From an uncultured Christensenellaceae bacterium (GTDB lineage Bacteria > Bacillota > Clostridia > Christensenellales > Borkfalkiaceae): a DNA stretch of 64,000 nt. The stretch lies in the NCBI GenBank assembly GCA_910589015.1, contig CAJUSA010000007.1:56728-120727 (forward strand), read 5' to 3'. The position numbers and the translations under genes are program-made. This document shows, in pieces, positions 17,422 to 26,130 of this stretch; within the stretch, counting starts at the first letter, position 1; each line of letters begins with the position of its first letter. The notes beneath the pieces are model-generated. The model ran no database searches, was not told the DNA's origin, and saw only the letters and a program-made list of their open reading frames with translations.

Positions 17422-18579
17422 TTGAAGAAAAAGGGTTTCTTTCTTTCGTTTACGCTATCCTTATGTATGTTGCTGTGCGGCTGTTCGGGCAGTTCACTCT
17501 GCGCATATTCGACGTATGCCTACTTCGATACGCTGACGCGGTGGGCATATTTTTCGCGCGCGGCGGATAAAGAACGGGAAATCTGGGCGCAGATTACGGC
17601 GTTCGCCGATTCGGTGGAAAAAAGTCTTTCGCTTGCTCAACCGCAAAGCGCCGTATCCCGTTTCAACGCCGCGGCGGCGGGGGATACGGTCGAAATCGAC
17701 AAAATCGCATACGACGTGCTCAAGCTGGCGCAAGAGGCTTACGCGCAGACGGACGGCGCATATAATCCCGCCGTGGGGATTTATATCGATCTTTGGGGAT
17801 TTTCGCCGCGGTGCACGTCGGCAAATTATCGCCCGACGTTGCCTTACGACCGCGCCGATTATACGACGCAGTTGCCCGATGAAAAATACGTCGAAGCGTT
17901 TCAGCCTCTTACCGATTTTTCCGCCGTGCGCGTTTGGGAAGAAGCGGGTGCGTATTATGTATATAAACCCGATCTCGCCGTCGAAGCGGAAGGCGAAATT
18001 TTTACGATGGCGCTCAATCTCGGCGGTATCGCAAAGGGCTATTGCGCCGACGTGTGCGCACCGCTCGTGCGGGCGGCAGGCTACGATACGGGTTATCTGG
18101 CGTTCGGCACGAGCAGTCTTGCTCTGTTCGGCAACGCCCTGCCCGACGCCGTCAACGGCGATCTTTGGTCGGTGGGAGTGCGCGCGCCGCGCGGGGGCGA
18201 GCATGCCGATTATATGGACGTCTATCTCAAAGATACCGTGCTGTCCTCGAGCGGCGACAGTGAATTGTATTACGAATGGAACGGCGTGCGCTATTGTCAT
18301 ATCATCGACCCGCAGACGGGGCGCCCCGTGAACGGCGCGGGCGAGGGTATTATCTGCGCCACCGTCGGCGGACTTTCGGGCGCGATCGGCGACGCAGTGA
18401 CGACGGCATTGCACGTTATGGGCAAGGACGGCGCGATCGCGTACGCGCGTGAAAAGTTATCGGATCAAAGCGTGAGTTTTGTGTATGACGACGGCGCGGG
18501 CAATCTTACGCTCTACACAAATCTGGAAGAGGGCGCTTACAAGTTATGGGACGAAACCATGCGGACGGTGAAACTGTGA
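17422..18579 (+). CDS. apbE: FAD:protein FMN transferase, lipoprotein
   Basis: 385 residues. ApbE attaches FMN covalently to threonine in FMN-binding proteins outside the membrane. The TTG at 17422 has GGAG eight bases in front. Lipobox LLCGC puts the lipid on Cys21. Family features are SRFN near residue 75, DGAYNPAVG, the conserved NLGGIAKGY, and the C-terminal HIIDPQTGRP and GDAVTTALHVMG. All look intact. Its likely local target is the FMN-binding lipoprotein at 16042, now separated by a - strand acetyltransferase. The stop overlaps the start of the NusG-II gene (GTGA). Confidence 0.93.
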   Translation: MKKKGFFLSFTLSLCMLLCGCSGSSLCAYSTYAYFDTLTRWAYFSRAADKEREIWAQITAFADSVEKSLSLAQPQSAVSRFNAAAAGDTVEIDKIAYDVLKLAQEAYAQTDGAYNPAVGIYIDLWGFSPRCTSANYRPTLPYDRADYTTQLPDEKYVEAFQPLTDFSAVRVWEEAGAYYVYKPDLAVEAEGEIFTMALNLGGIAKGYCADVCAPLVRAAGYDTGYLAFGTSSLALFGNALPDAVNGDLWSVGVRAPRGGEHADYMDVYLKDTVLSSSGDSELYYEWNGVRYCHIIDPQTGRPVNGAGEGIICATVGGLSGAIGDAVTTALHVMGKDGAIAYAREKLSDQSVSFVYDDGAGNLTLYTNLEEGAYKLWDETMRTVKL

Positions 18580-19040
18580 AAGGGGACGCCGTAAAAAAGG
18601 GCGGTTATTTTTCCGTGTGGGATATCGCCGTTTATCTTGTTCTGGCGACGGCGATTTTAGGCTTGTTCGTCTGGATATCGCTTGGCGGCAGGAACAAAGC
18701 GGCGGGCATCGAAATCACCGTGGACGGCGCAACCGTTTATACCTACGAATACGGCAAGGGCGGCGAGATCGCGCGGGGACAAGAGGAATGCGTGCAGGAA
18801 GAGCGCGAGGGCGATTGTATCGCCGTGACCGTATGCGCGCAAGGCGGTTTTAACGAAATTATCATCGACCCGAACGAAAAAAAGGCGTATGTGCGCGACG
18901 CCGACTGCTCTTATAAAAAGGATTGCGTGCACATGACTGCGATCACGGCGGAAAACGGCATAATCGTCTGCGTGCCGCATGCGCTTACCGTGCGCGCTCT
19001 GGGCGCAAAAGACGATCTTAAACCGTCCGTCGGCGGCTGA
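18576..19040 (+). CDS. NusG domain II-containing membrane protein
   Basis: 154 residues from the GTG at 18576, which overlaps the apbE stop by four bases; an ATG at 18546 inside apbE is an alternative. One membrane helix near residues 12-33 is followed by an extracytoplasmic domain of the NusG-II (Lin0431) type, with ITVDGATVYTYE and the usual DCSYKKDCV two-cysteine segment followed by HM. In Firmicutes such proteins are often encoded beside ApbE and FMN-binding proteins. I infer a role in assembling or using the extracytoplasmic flavoprotein. No enzymatic residues are recognised. Confidence 0.8.
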   Translation: MKGDAVKKGGYFSVWDIAVYLVLATAILGLFVWISLGGRNKAAGIEITVDGATVYTYEYGKGGEIARGQEECVQEEREGDCIAVTVCAQGGFNEIIIDPNEKKAYVRDADCSYKKDCVHMTAITAENGIIVCVPHALTVRALGAKDDLKPSVGG

Positions 19041-19056
19041 AACCTATTATTATATT

Positions 19057-19163
19057 TGTGGATAACGCTAAAAAGAACGCCGGATTCAATTTATTCCAAA
19101 AGTTTTCCACAAACGTTATCCACATTTTTCGCAAATTATTCACATAAATGACATTTATCGACA
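19057..19163. promoter_or_regulatory. DnaA-box cluster
   Basis: Three perfect TTATNCACA boxes lie in the intergenic stretch: 19057-19065 (reverse strand), 19116-19124 and 19136-19144. TTTTCCACA (19103-19111) and TTATCGACA (19155-19163) each differ from TTATCCACA by one base. The region is AT-rich. A palindrome CGAACGTTCG at 19169-19178 follows; it lacks the 4-base centre of a LexA box. dnaA is not nearby and gene direction does not switch here, so a DnaA-titrating or regulatory cluster is more likely than the origin. Confidence 0.6.
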
Positions 19164-19197
19164 AAAAACGAACGTTCGCCCCCGAAAAAAGTCGAAA

Positions 19198-19239
19198 AAG
19201 AATTCCACAATTCAAAATTTTTTGTGGAATTCTTTTTTT
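19198..19239 (+). terminator. Rho-independent terminator
   Basis: 11-bp stem GAATTCCACAA / TTGTGGAATTC (19200-19210 with 19222-19232), then a run of seven T. It probably ends the apbE operon, 160 bases after the NusG-II gene and beyond the DnaA-box cluster. Confidence 0.75.
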
Positions 19240-19252
19240 GCGTGAAAATTGA

Positions 19253-19281
19253 TTGACAAAGCGGCGATAACAAGTTATAAT
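19253..19281 (+). promoter_or_regulatory. Sigma-A promoter for tRNA-Arg(ACG)
   Basis: Consensus TTGACA (19253-19258), 17-base spacer, consensus TATAAT (19276-19281). Consistent with a strong stable-RNA promoter. Confidence 0.88.
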
Positions 19282-19314
19282 AGCATGCGTTACAAGTCAG
19301 TCAAACGGAATAAC

Positions 19315-19391
<77 letters not shown>

Positions 19392-19394
19392 CTT

Positions 19395-19444
19395 ATAACC
19401 TAATTCGAATACTTGAAAAGAGTGTCGGGTTAGGTTATTTTTTT
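19395..19444 (+). terminator. Rho-independent terminator after tRNA-Arg
   Basis: 9-bp stem ATAACCTAA / TTAGGTTAT (19395-19403 with 19430-19438) followed by a T run. The loop is long. Confidence 0.7.
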
Positions 19445-19496
19445 GATGTTTATGATTTTCGGCGCTACTTTTCTATATAATCTTTGAACAGAAACG

Positions 19497-19526
19497 TTGA
19501 CTTTTCGGGTTTGTTTATGTTATTAT
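19497..19526 (+). promoter_or_regulatory. Promoter of the phosphorelay operon
   Basis: TTGACT at 19497-19502, 18-base spacer, TATTAT at 19521-19526; 60 bases before the histidine kinase start. Confidence 0.55.
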
Positions 19527-19587
19527 ATATTTGAAATAGTGTGTGCTTTTATACCGTAAGGATAAGACTGCGCGGCGGAGGACCAAA

Positions 19588-22215
19588 ATGACGGAAAACG
19601 AACAGAAAAAGGCGAGTGTCTGGAAAAACAACGCGATGTTAACGATGCTTTCGTTTATCCTCGTGGGAGCGATCATCTGCATCGCCATGTTCGTAACGCT
19701 CGGCGTCGTCATGACAAAGAGCAGCAACAGGACGATCGACGAGGTCGGCGAAATTTACATGAAGGGCATGGGCGGGCAGGTTGCGCAGCGTTACGAAACG
19801 GCGGTTACGCTGCGGCTCGATATGGTGGAAGCGCTCAATAAAACCATCAGTCCCGAAACCGACCGCGAAGAAAACAACAATATCCGCAACGTGGAAGAAG
19901 ATCTCAGATTGAACGCCCTTGCGCGCGGATTTGAGTTTCTTGCTTATTACCGCGCGGACGGCGGAATGGAACTCATTCTCGGCAAAGACGCGCACATTAC
20001 CGACCCCGAACCTTTCCGTCTGTCGCTCAACGCGGGCGAAAAAAAGGTTGCCGTCGGCACGGGTACGACGGAGGACGGCAAGCAGGAAGCGGGCGTCGTC
20101 TTTATGGGCATTCCCACCGATAATTATGTTCTTGACGACGGGTCGCACAGCGTGGCGCTTGTTGCGGGCATTTCAAACGAGGATATCGTCGAAATGCTCT
20201 CGATGGACAGGGTCGAAGGTTCGATGGTCTATTCGCATATAATCCGCAACAACGGCACGTTTGTCATCCGCAGCGCGGACGAAGAGAATAATCACAATGA
20301 CGAAACCTATTTCGATCAGATCAGAAGGGAATACGGCGGCGCGTCCGCAGAACAGACGATCGAAAGCCTGACAAGCGCCATGGAAAAGAACGAGATCTTC
20401 TCGCGCATTATGGAAACGAAAGAGGGCAGGATCCATGTATATAGCGAACGCCTTGCCTATTCGGAATGGTATCTCGTTACGATCATGGATTACGATACGC
20501 TTGATAACGTAGTCGCCAAATTCTCGAATATGTGGACGATCCTTGCCGTCGCCTCGAGCGCGGTGCTTGCGGCGGTGCTTGTCACGATATTCGTCATTTA
20601 CGCCCGTTACAACCGCCAGAATATCCGCGTGCTCGAGGCGGCGCGCGAAGGGGCGTTGCAGGCGAACAAAGCGAAGAGCGAGTTTCTTTCCAACATGTCG
20701 CACGATATCCGCACGCCCATGAACGCGATCGTGGGTATGACGGCGATCGCCACGGCGAATATCGGCAACCGCCGTCAGGTGCAGGACTGCCTGAAAAAGA
20801 TTTCGCTTTCGAGCAAACACCTTTTGGGACTGATCAACGACGTGCTCGATATGTCGAAGATCGAGAGCGGCAAGATGACGCTCAACATGGAGCAGGTATC
20901 GCTGCGCGAGGTCATGGACGGCATATCCACGATCGTACAGCCGCAGGTCAAAATCAAAGAACAGCATTACGACGTGTATATTCACGATATTCAAAGTGAA
21001 AACGTATACTGCGACAGCGTACGCCTCAATCAGGTGCTGCTCAACCTGCTTTCCAACGCGATCAAATTTACACTCGAACACGGCAAGATCAACGTTTCGC
21101 TTGTGCAGGAAAGCTCGCCGCTCGGCGAACATTTCGTGCGGAACCATATCCGCGTCGAGGATACGGGCATCGGCATGACGCCCGAATTCATGGCGAAGAT
21201 TTTCGAATCGTTCACCCGTGAGGATAACGCGCGCGTTCATAAGACCGAAGGAACGGGGCTGGGCATGACGATCACGAAATACATCGTCGATGCCATGAAG
21301 GGCAAGATCGAAGTCGAGAGCGAGTTGGGCAAGGGCACGAAATTCCACGTTACGCTCGACCTCGAACGGGTGGAAGAAACCGAAGAAGAGATGATCCTGC
21401 CCGATTGGCACATGCTCGTTGTAGACGACGACGAACAGCTTTGCGTAACCACGGCGGCGTCGCTCAAAGCCATCGGCATCAAGGGCGAATGGACGCTTTC
21501 GGGCGAGGATGCCGTCAAAAAGACGGTGGCGGCGCACGAGAAGGGCGCGGATTTCGATATTATTCTGCTCGACTGGAAATTGCCGGGGATCGACGGACTG
21601 GAAACGGCGCGGCAGATCCGTAAAAACCTCGGCGACGAAATTCCCATTCTGCTCATTTCCGCCTACGACTGGTCGGACATGGAAAAGGAAGCGCGCGCGG
21701 CGGGGATCAGCGGATTTATCAGCAAACCGCTATTCAAGTCGACGCTGTACTACGGTTTGAAAAAATACACGCAGAACGACGATTCCGAGAGCGCGGCGGC
21801 GCAGCAGACGGAAAACGTCGAGCTCAAAGGTAAACACATTCTGCTTGCCGAGGATAACGATCTGAACTGGGAAATCGCCGAAATGCTTTTGACCGACGCA
21901 GGCATCGAAGTCGAGCGCGCCGAAAACGGCAAGATCTGCGTGGAAATGCTGCAAAGTTCTGCGGCGGGCACCTACGACGCGATCCTGATGGATATCCGTA
22001 TGCCCGTCATGACGGGTTATGAAGCGACTGCGGCGATCCGTGCGCTCGATCACCCCGATAAAGATCTGCCCATCATCGCCATGACGGCGGACGCATTTGC
22101 CGACGACATGAAAAAATGTTTGGCTTGCGGCATGAACGCGCATGTTTCCAAACCGATCGATATGGACTTACTCAAATCGGTTCTGACGAAATTCATTGCA
22201 AAAAACGACCGATAA
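19588..22215 (+). CDS. Hybrid sensor histidine kinase with two receiver domains
   Basis: 875 residues. Order: membrane helix (about 17-41), extracytoplasmic sensor region of some 270 residues that looks like a Cache-type domain, second helix (about 316-338), HisKA with SHDIRTP and phospho-accepting His372, HATPase with NLLSNAIKFT, DTGIGM and GTGLGM, then two receivers. The first receiver carries VVDDDE and Asp662, the second LAEDND and Asp802 (LMDIRMP). The ATG at 19588 has GGAGGA in front. It is followed by a REC/HD-GYP/GGDEF regulator and an HPt protein, which together make a full phosphorelay. The signal sensed is unknown. Confidence 0.93.
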   Translation: MTENEQKKASVWKNNAMLTMLSFILVGAIICIAMFVTLGVVMTKSSNRTIDEVGEIYMKGMGGQVAQRYETAVTLRLDMVEALNKTISPETDREENNNIRNVEEDLRLNALARGFEFLAYYRADGGMELILGKDAHITDPEPFRLSLNAGEKKVAVGTGTTEDGKQEAGVVFMGIPTDNYVLDDGSHSVALVAGISNEDIVEMLSMDRVEGSMVYSHIIRNNGTFVIRSADEENNHNDETYFDQIRREYGGASAEQTIESLTSAMEKNEIFSRIMETKEGRIHVYSERLAYSEWYLVTIMDYDTLDNVVAKFSNMWTILAVASSAVLAAVLVTIFVIYARYNRQNIRVLEAAREGALQANKAKSEFLSNMSHDIRTPMNAIVGMTAIATANIGNRRQVQDCLKKISLSSKHLLGLINDVLDMSKIESGKMTLNMEQVSLREVMDGISTIVQPQVKIKEQHYDVYIHDIQSENVYCDSVRLNQVLLNLLSNAIKFTLEHGKINVSLVQESSPLGEHFVRNHIRVEDTGIGMTPEFMAKIFESFTREDNARVHKTEGTGLGMTITKYIVDAMKGKIEVESELGKGTKFHVTLDLERVEETEEEMILPDWHMLVVDDDEQLCVTTAASLKAIGIKGEWTLSGEDAVKKTVAAHEKGADFDIILLDWKLPGIDGLETARQIRKNLGDEIPILLISAYDWSDMEKEARAAGISGFISKPLFKSTLYYGLKKYTQNDDSESAAAQQTENVELKGKHILLAEDNDLNWEIAEMLLTDAGIEVERAENGKICVEMLQSSAAGTYDAILMDIRMPVMTGYEATAAIRALDHPDKDLPIIAMTADAFADDMKKCLACGMNAHVSKPIDMDLLKSVLTKFIAKNDR

Positions 22216-22224
22216 GGAAATCGT

Positions 22225-25104
22225 ATGAAAGAGAGTTTCAGTAAAAGAAAGCAGACCATACTGATTGCCGACGACAGCGAGATCAACCGTTCGCTGCTTG
22301 CCGACATGCTCGGCAACGAGTTTGAAATTTTAGAAGCGGAAGACGGGCAGCAGGCGGTTGCCGCGTTGCAGCGCGAAGGCGGCAAGATCGATCTGGTATT
22401 GCTCGATATCGTCATGCCCAACATGGACGGGTTCGAGGTGCTTGCGAGCATGATCCACAACGGTTGGATCAAAGATATCCCCGTCATTATGATTTCCTCG
22501 GAAACCTCACCCTCGTGCATCGAACGCGCGTATGAGCTTGGCGTGACCGACTTCATCAACCGCCCGTTCGACGTGTGGATCGTGCGCAAGCGCGTCATGA
22601 ACACGCTTGTGTTGACGAGCAAGCAGAAAAAACTCGTCAGCCTTGTGACCGATCAGATTTTCGAACGCGAAAAGATGAGCAATATGATGATCACGATCCT
22701 CAGCCACATCGTCGAATTCCGCAACGGCGAAAGCGGCATGCATGTGTTACATATCCGCACGCTCGTCGATCTGTTGTTGCGCGATTTGGTGCTGAAAACC
22801 AATCAGTATAACCTGACGCAGACCGATATTTCGCTCATCACCACGGCGTCCGCATTGCACGATATCGGCAAGATCGGCATTCCCGACGAAATTCTGAACA
22901 AGCCCGGCAAGCTCACGAACGAAGAGTACGAGATCATGAAAAAACACTCGGAAATCGGCGCGGGCATGCTCGACGATCTCGACTTTTTGCAGGACGAGAA
23001 ACTCATTACCTATGCCCGACAGATCTGCCGCTGGCATCACGAGCGGTACGACGGCAAGGGTTATCCCGACGGACTGAAAGGCGAAGAAATCCCCATTGCG
23101 GCGCAGATTGTTTCGCTTGCCGACGTGTACGACGCGCTCACGAGCGAACGTGTTTACAAACCCGCGTTTTCGCACGACGAGGCGATGCACATGATCACGC
23201 AGGGGCAGTGCGGCACGTTCAATCCGCTGCTGCTCGAATGTCTGTACGACGTGCGCGATAAGATCAAGGAAGAGCTTGCGATCAGTTCGCTCAGCCGCGA
23301 TACCTACGAACGCATTCCCCGCGTCACCGATGAAATGTTGCAGCACGACGAACTTTCCACCTCGGCGCGTACGCTCACGTTGCTCGAAAACGAGCGCATT
23401 AAAACGCGTTTCTTTGCCGAGCTTTCGCACGAAATTCAGTTCGAATATGTATACGAGCCTTCCATGCTCATGGTTTCCGACTTTGGCGAACGCAAGCTCG
23501 GGCTGGGCGAAATTATTATGAACCCGCTCGAAGACAAGCATGTGCTTGCGCTGTTCGGCAAGGAATATCTCGATACGTTTGTCGAAACGGTGAAAAAGAC
23601 CACGCCCGAACAGTACGCGTTCAGCATGGAACTTCTGATTCCGCTCGGCGGCGAGGAACGGTGGGTGCGCGTATCGGGCAGGGCGCTCTTCTCGGGCGAA
23701 CAGGCGGTGCGCTCGGGCGTCATCGGCAAGATCATCGATATCAATTCCGAACGCAAGGCGATGAACGAGCTCGAACACAAAGCCACGCACGATCTGCTCA
23801 CGCTGTTATACAACAGCGGCACGGCAAAGGAAAAAATTATCGAATGTCTTAAAGGCGAGCTCGATCGCGATTACGTCATGCTCATCATCGATCTCGATTA
23901 TTTCAAGACGATCAACGATACCTACGGACACAGTTTCGGTAACGACGTGCTCAAACATGTATCGCAGAAACTGCGTAATATTCTGCGCAAAGAAGATATC
24001 ATTGCGCGCATCGGCGGCGACGAATTTCTCGTGCTCTTCGAAGGGCATAAAACGCAGGGCGTCACGGTAAAACGTATCTTCGAGTCGCTCACGGAACCCT
24101 TCAAAAATTTGCAGATGTCGGTGAGTGTGGGCGTCGCACAGACGTCGGAATGCGGCAGGGATTACGATACGCTCTTTCAATGCGCCGACAAAGCGCTTTA
24201 CGAGGCGAAACGCGAAGGCAGGCATTGCGTGCGCCATTACGATAAATCGTATACCGAAGGCTCGACGAACACCACCGCGATTGAAGAGGGCGGCGCGGAA
24301 TCGGCGTTCAAACTTACGCTCACAACGAAAGACGACCTCATTTCGTTACTGCGCGATCTGCGCAAGGTGTACGAATGCGTGCGGGTGTTCGATATCACGC
24401 AGTCGGTGCGGCTGAGCGTGGGCGAGGACGGTTCTCTCACCGAATGCGGCAACGAAGACAACTACACGAGCGCGGGGCGCACGGGCGTTTACGAACGCGC
24501 GCTCATGACAAAGGGCAGGGCAAGCGAGGTGGTCTTCCGCGGGAACGATTTGCTTTACGCCACTGCCGTGTTCGCGCAATGCCGCGATAAGTCGTATGTT
24601 ATCGAGATACTATCCACAATGGAAAACGACGGACTGGGCGGCGTGTATAACAAAACCGAAATCATCGCGCGGATCGACAGCCGCGGCGCGAAAAAATACG
24701 TCGGCGATACCGAACGCACCTATAACCGCCGTTTTTATGACGAACAATTGGCAGAATTGACAAATTTTTATGCGGTCGCCGTCATCAGAACGGAAAATCT
24801 GCGCGAAGAGGACATGAAAAACGTTGCCGAAATCGTCGCGCGGCGCGTGCGTACGTCCGATATGGTCGTGCGCAAAGAAAACGACGAGTACGTCATGATT
24901 TTGAAAAACGTGGGCGAAGAACATTTTGTAAAAGCGACGAAAAATATCTACGGCGACTTGAAAACGGCGGGGTTGAACGTGCGGATCGGCGCCTGCCGCG
25001 CGCTCGGGAAGATCGCGGATTTGACCAAGACCGCCGAACGCAATGCGGAAAAAGCAAAGGAAACGGACGGGATCTGCATCGATTCCTCCGCTCTGAGAAA
25101 ATAA
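22225..25104 (+). CDS. Response regulator with HD-GYP and GGDEF domains
   Basis: 959 residues. The N-terminal receiver has IADDSE and phospho-acceptor Asp61. Next comes an HD-GYP c-di-GMP phosphodiesterase with HDIGKIGIP (His212/Asp213), HHERYDGKGYPDG and DVYDALTSERVYK, all expected metal ligands. A PAS-like segment follows (about 390-515), then a GGDEF cyclase with ARIGGDEF (597-601) and an RKED inhibitory site five residues before it, both intact. The last 250 residues have no clear motif; part may be a degenerate second cyclase-like domain. The same polypeptide can therefore be expected to make and break c-di-GMP under control of the upstream kinase. It starts 9 bases after the kinase gene. 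Confidence 0.9.
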   Translation: MKESFSKRKQTILIADDSEINRSLLADMLGNEFEILEAEDGQQAVAALQREGGKIDLVLLDIVMPNMDGFEVLASMIHNGWIKDIPVIMISSETSPSCIERAYELGVTDFINRPFDVWIVRKRVMNTLVLTSKQKKLVSLVTDQIFEREKMSNMMITILSHIVEFRNGESGMHVLHIRTLVDLLLRDLVLKTNQYNLTQTDISLITTASALHDIGKIGIPDEILNKPGKLTNEEYEIMKKHSEIGAGMLDDLDFLQDEKLITYARQICRWHHERYDGKGYPDGLKGEEIPIAAQIVSLADVYDALTSERVYKPAFSHDEAMHMITQGQCGTFNPLLLECLYDVRDKIKEELAISSLSRDTYERIPRVTDEMLQHDELSTSARTLTLLENERIKTRFFAELSHEIQFEYVYEPSMLMVSDFGERKLGLGEIIMNPLEDKHVLALFGKEYLDTFVETVKKTTPEQYAFSMELLIPLGGEERWVRVSGRALFSGEQAVRSGVIGKIIDINSERKAMNELEHKATHDLLTLLYNSGTAKEKIIECLKGELDRDYVMLIIDLDYFKTINDTYGHSFGNDVLKHVSQKLRNILRKEDIIARIGGDEFLVLFEGHKTQGVTVKRIFESLTEPFKNLQMSVSVGVAQTSECGRDYDTLFQCADKALYEAKREGRHCVRHYDKSYTEGSTNTTAIEEGGAESAFKLTLTTKDDLISLLRDLRKVYECVRVFDITQSVRLSVGEDGSLTECGNEDNYTSAGRTGVYERALMTKGRASEVVFRGNDLLYATAVFAQCRDKSYVIEILSTMENDGLGGVYNKTEIIARIDSRGAKKYVGDTERTYNRRFYDEQLAELTNFYAVAVIRTENLREEDMKNVAEIVARRVRTSDMVVRKENDEYVMILKNVGEEHFVKATKNIYGDLKTAGLNVRIGACRALGKIADLTKTAERNAEKAKETDGICIDSSALRK

Positions 25105-25123
25105 AAAACGAGAGGGAAATCAC

Positions 25124-25477
25124 ATGGCAGTCAAAGAATTTTACGAAACGATCGGGGTGGATCCGACGGACGTGCTCAAACGGTTCGGCGGGAGCGAGGC
25201 AATGCTCGAAAAGTTCCTGAAAAAATTTCTTGCCGACGGCACGTTTGTGCAGTTGAGCGAGGCGGTGGCTTCGGGCGATCGGGAACTCACGTTTCGCGCA
25301 GCGCACACCTTAAAGGGGCTTGCGGGCAATTTCGATTTGCTCAAATTACAGTCGCTTGCGGCAAAAATCGTCGAACGCTATCGCGCGGAAGATTACGACG
25401 CGATCCCTGCGCTGTTCGAAGAAACCAAAGCGTGTTACGAATTTACGGTGGAAAGTCTGAACCGTTATCTCGGTTAA
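25124..25477 (+). CDS. Histidine phosphotransfer (HPt) protein
   Basis: 117 residues, mostly helical. AAHTLKGLAGNF around His61 is the HPt motif. It should shuttle a phosphoryl group between the hybrid kinase receivers and the receiver of the HD-GYP/GGDEF protein. It lies 19 bases after that gene, with GAGAGGGAAA as ribosome site, and closes the operon. Free-standing HPt proteins encoded next to their own kinase and final regulator make the wiring of this relay unusually clear. Confidence 0.9.
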   Translation: MAVKEFYETIGVDPTDVLKRFGGSEAMLEKFLKKFLADGTFVQLSEAVASGDRELTFRAAHTLKGLAGNFDLLKLQSLAAKIVERYRAEDYDAIPALFEETKACYEFTVESLNRYLG

Positions 25478-25494
25478 AAAATCCGAACGCCATT

Positions 25495-25538
25495 CCCGGC
25501 TGCGGCGCATGCGGTTGCGTTGTCGCGGTCGGGTTTTT
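25495..25538 (+). terminator. Rho-independent terminator of the phosphorelay operon
   Basis: 12-bp stem CCCGGCTGCGGC / GTCGCGGTCGGG with three G-T pairs, followed by TTTTT. Confidence 0.7.
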
Positions 25539-25572
25539 CATGCGATTTTCATGAAAAATACACGTTAATTTA

Positions 25573-25601
25573 TTGACATTTACAATATTTGTTATTATAA
25601 T
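25573..25601 (+). promoter_or_regulatory. Sigma-A promoter of the marR-ABC operon
   Basis: Consensus TTGACA (25573-25578), 17-base spacer, consensus TATAAT (25596-25601). About 50 bases before the MarR start, leaving room for autoregulation. Confidence 0.85.
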
Positions 25602-25650
25602 TTAATCGTTAAGCGCGATACAAAATCAGGCGCGCAAAGGAGAACGACTC

Positions 25651-26112
25651 ATGAAAAACGAAATTGAACTCAATGAGTATTTTGTCAGATTTTTGTCGAT
25701 CGTGCAGGGACTGGACGCAACGAACCTCTTCCCCCAGGTTTCAAAACTGACGAAAACCGAATTCCGCATTCTGCGCGAAATCATCGTCGAACAAAAGAAG
25801 GGCGGGCATATCATTTCCTCCGAGCTTGCGCGCCGCGTAGGGGTGACGCGTTCGGCAATTTCGCAGATCGTGAGCAAGCTCGAAGAACGCGAAGTGCTTG
25901 TCCGCATCGACGCGCCCGACGATAAGAAGATCGCTTATGTGGAATTTTCGCCCAAGGCGTACGAAATTTTTAACAAAGAATGCGTGCGCGTCAATAAAAT
26001 AATGGAAAAGGTCGTCAACGAATTCGGTGCGCAGAAGATGGAAAAATGGCTTGCCGAATGCGAAGAGATCATTGAAACGGTAAAAAGGGTAAACGACGAA
26101 ACCGCCCTTTAA
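25651..26112 (+). CDS. MarR-family transcriptional regulator
   Basis: 153 residues, winged helix-turn-helix of the MarR family. LARRVGVTRSAISQIVSKLEERE is the DNA-recognition region, followed by the wing DAPDDKKIAYVEFS with the usual D-x-R/K pattern. It probably binds as a dimer at its own promoter and controls the ABC transporter gene 18 bases downstream. AAAGGAG precedes the ATG. The ligand is unknown. Confidence 0.9.
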   Translation: MKNEIELNEYFVRFLSIVQGLDATNLFPQVSKLTKTEFRILREIIVEQKKGGHIISSELARRVGVTRSAISQIVSKLEEREVLVRIDAPDDKKIAYVEFSPKAYEIFNKECVRVNKIMEKVVNEFGAQKMEKWLAECEEIIETVKRVNDETAL

Positions 26113-26130
26113 CGGAGATAGAAAAAGAAA

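Noticed and set aside
19169..19178. LexA operator (CGAACGTTCG)
   Set aside because: The Firmicute LexA site needs four bases between the half sites; here they are adjacent and no SOS gene follows.
19041..19314. Chromosomal origin of replication
   Set aside because: DnaA boxes are present, but dnaA, dnaN, rpmH and other origin neighbours are absent and gene direction does not change.
20173..21537. A 454-codon - strand frame opposite the hybrid kinase
   Set aside because: Shadow of the kinase gene, with no recognisable domain and no ribosome site.
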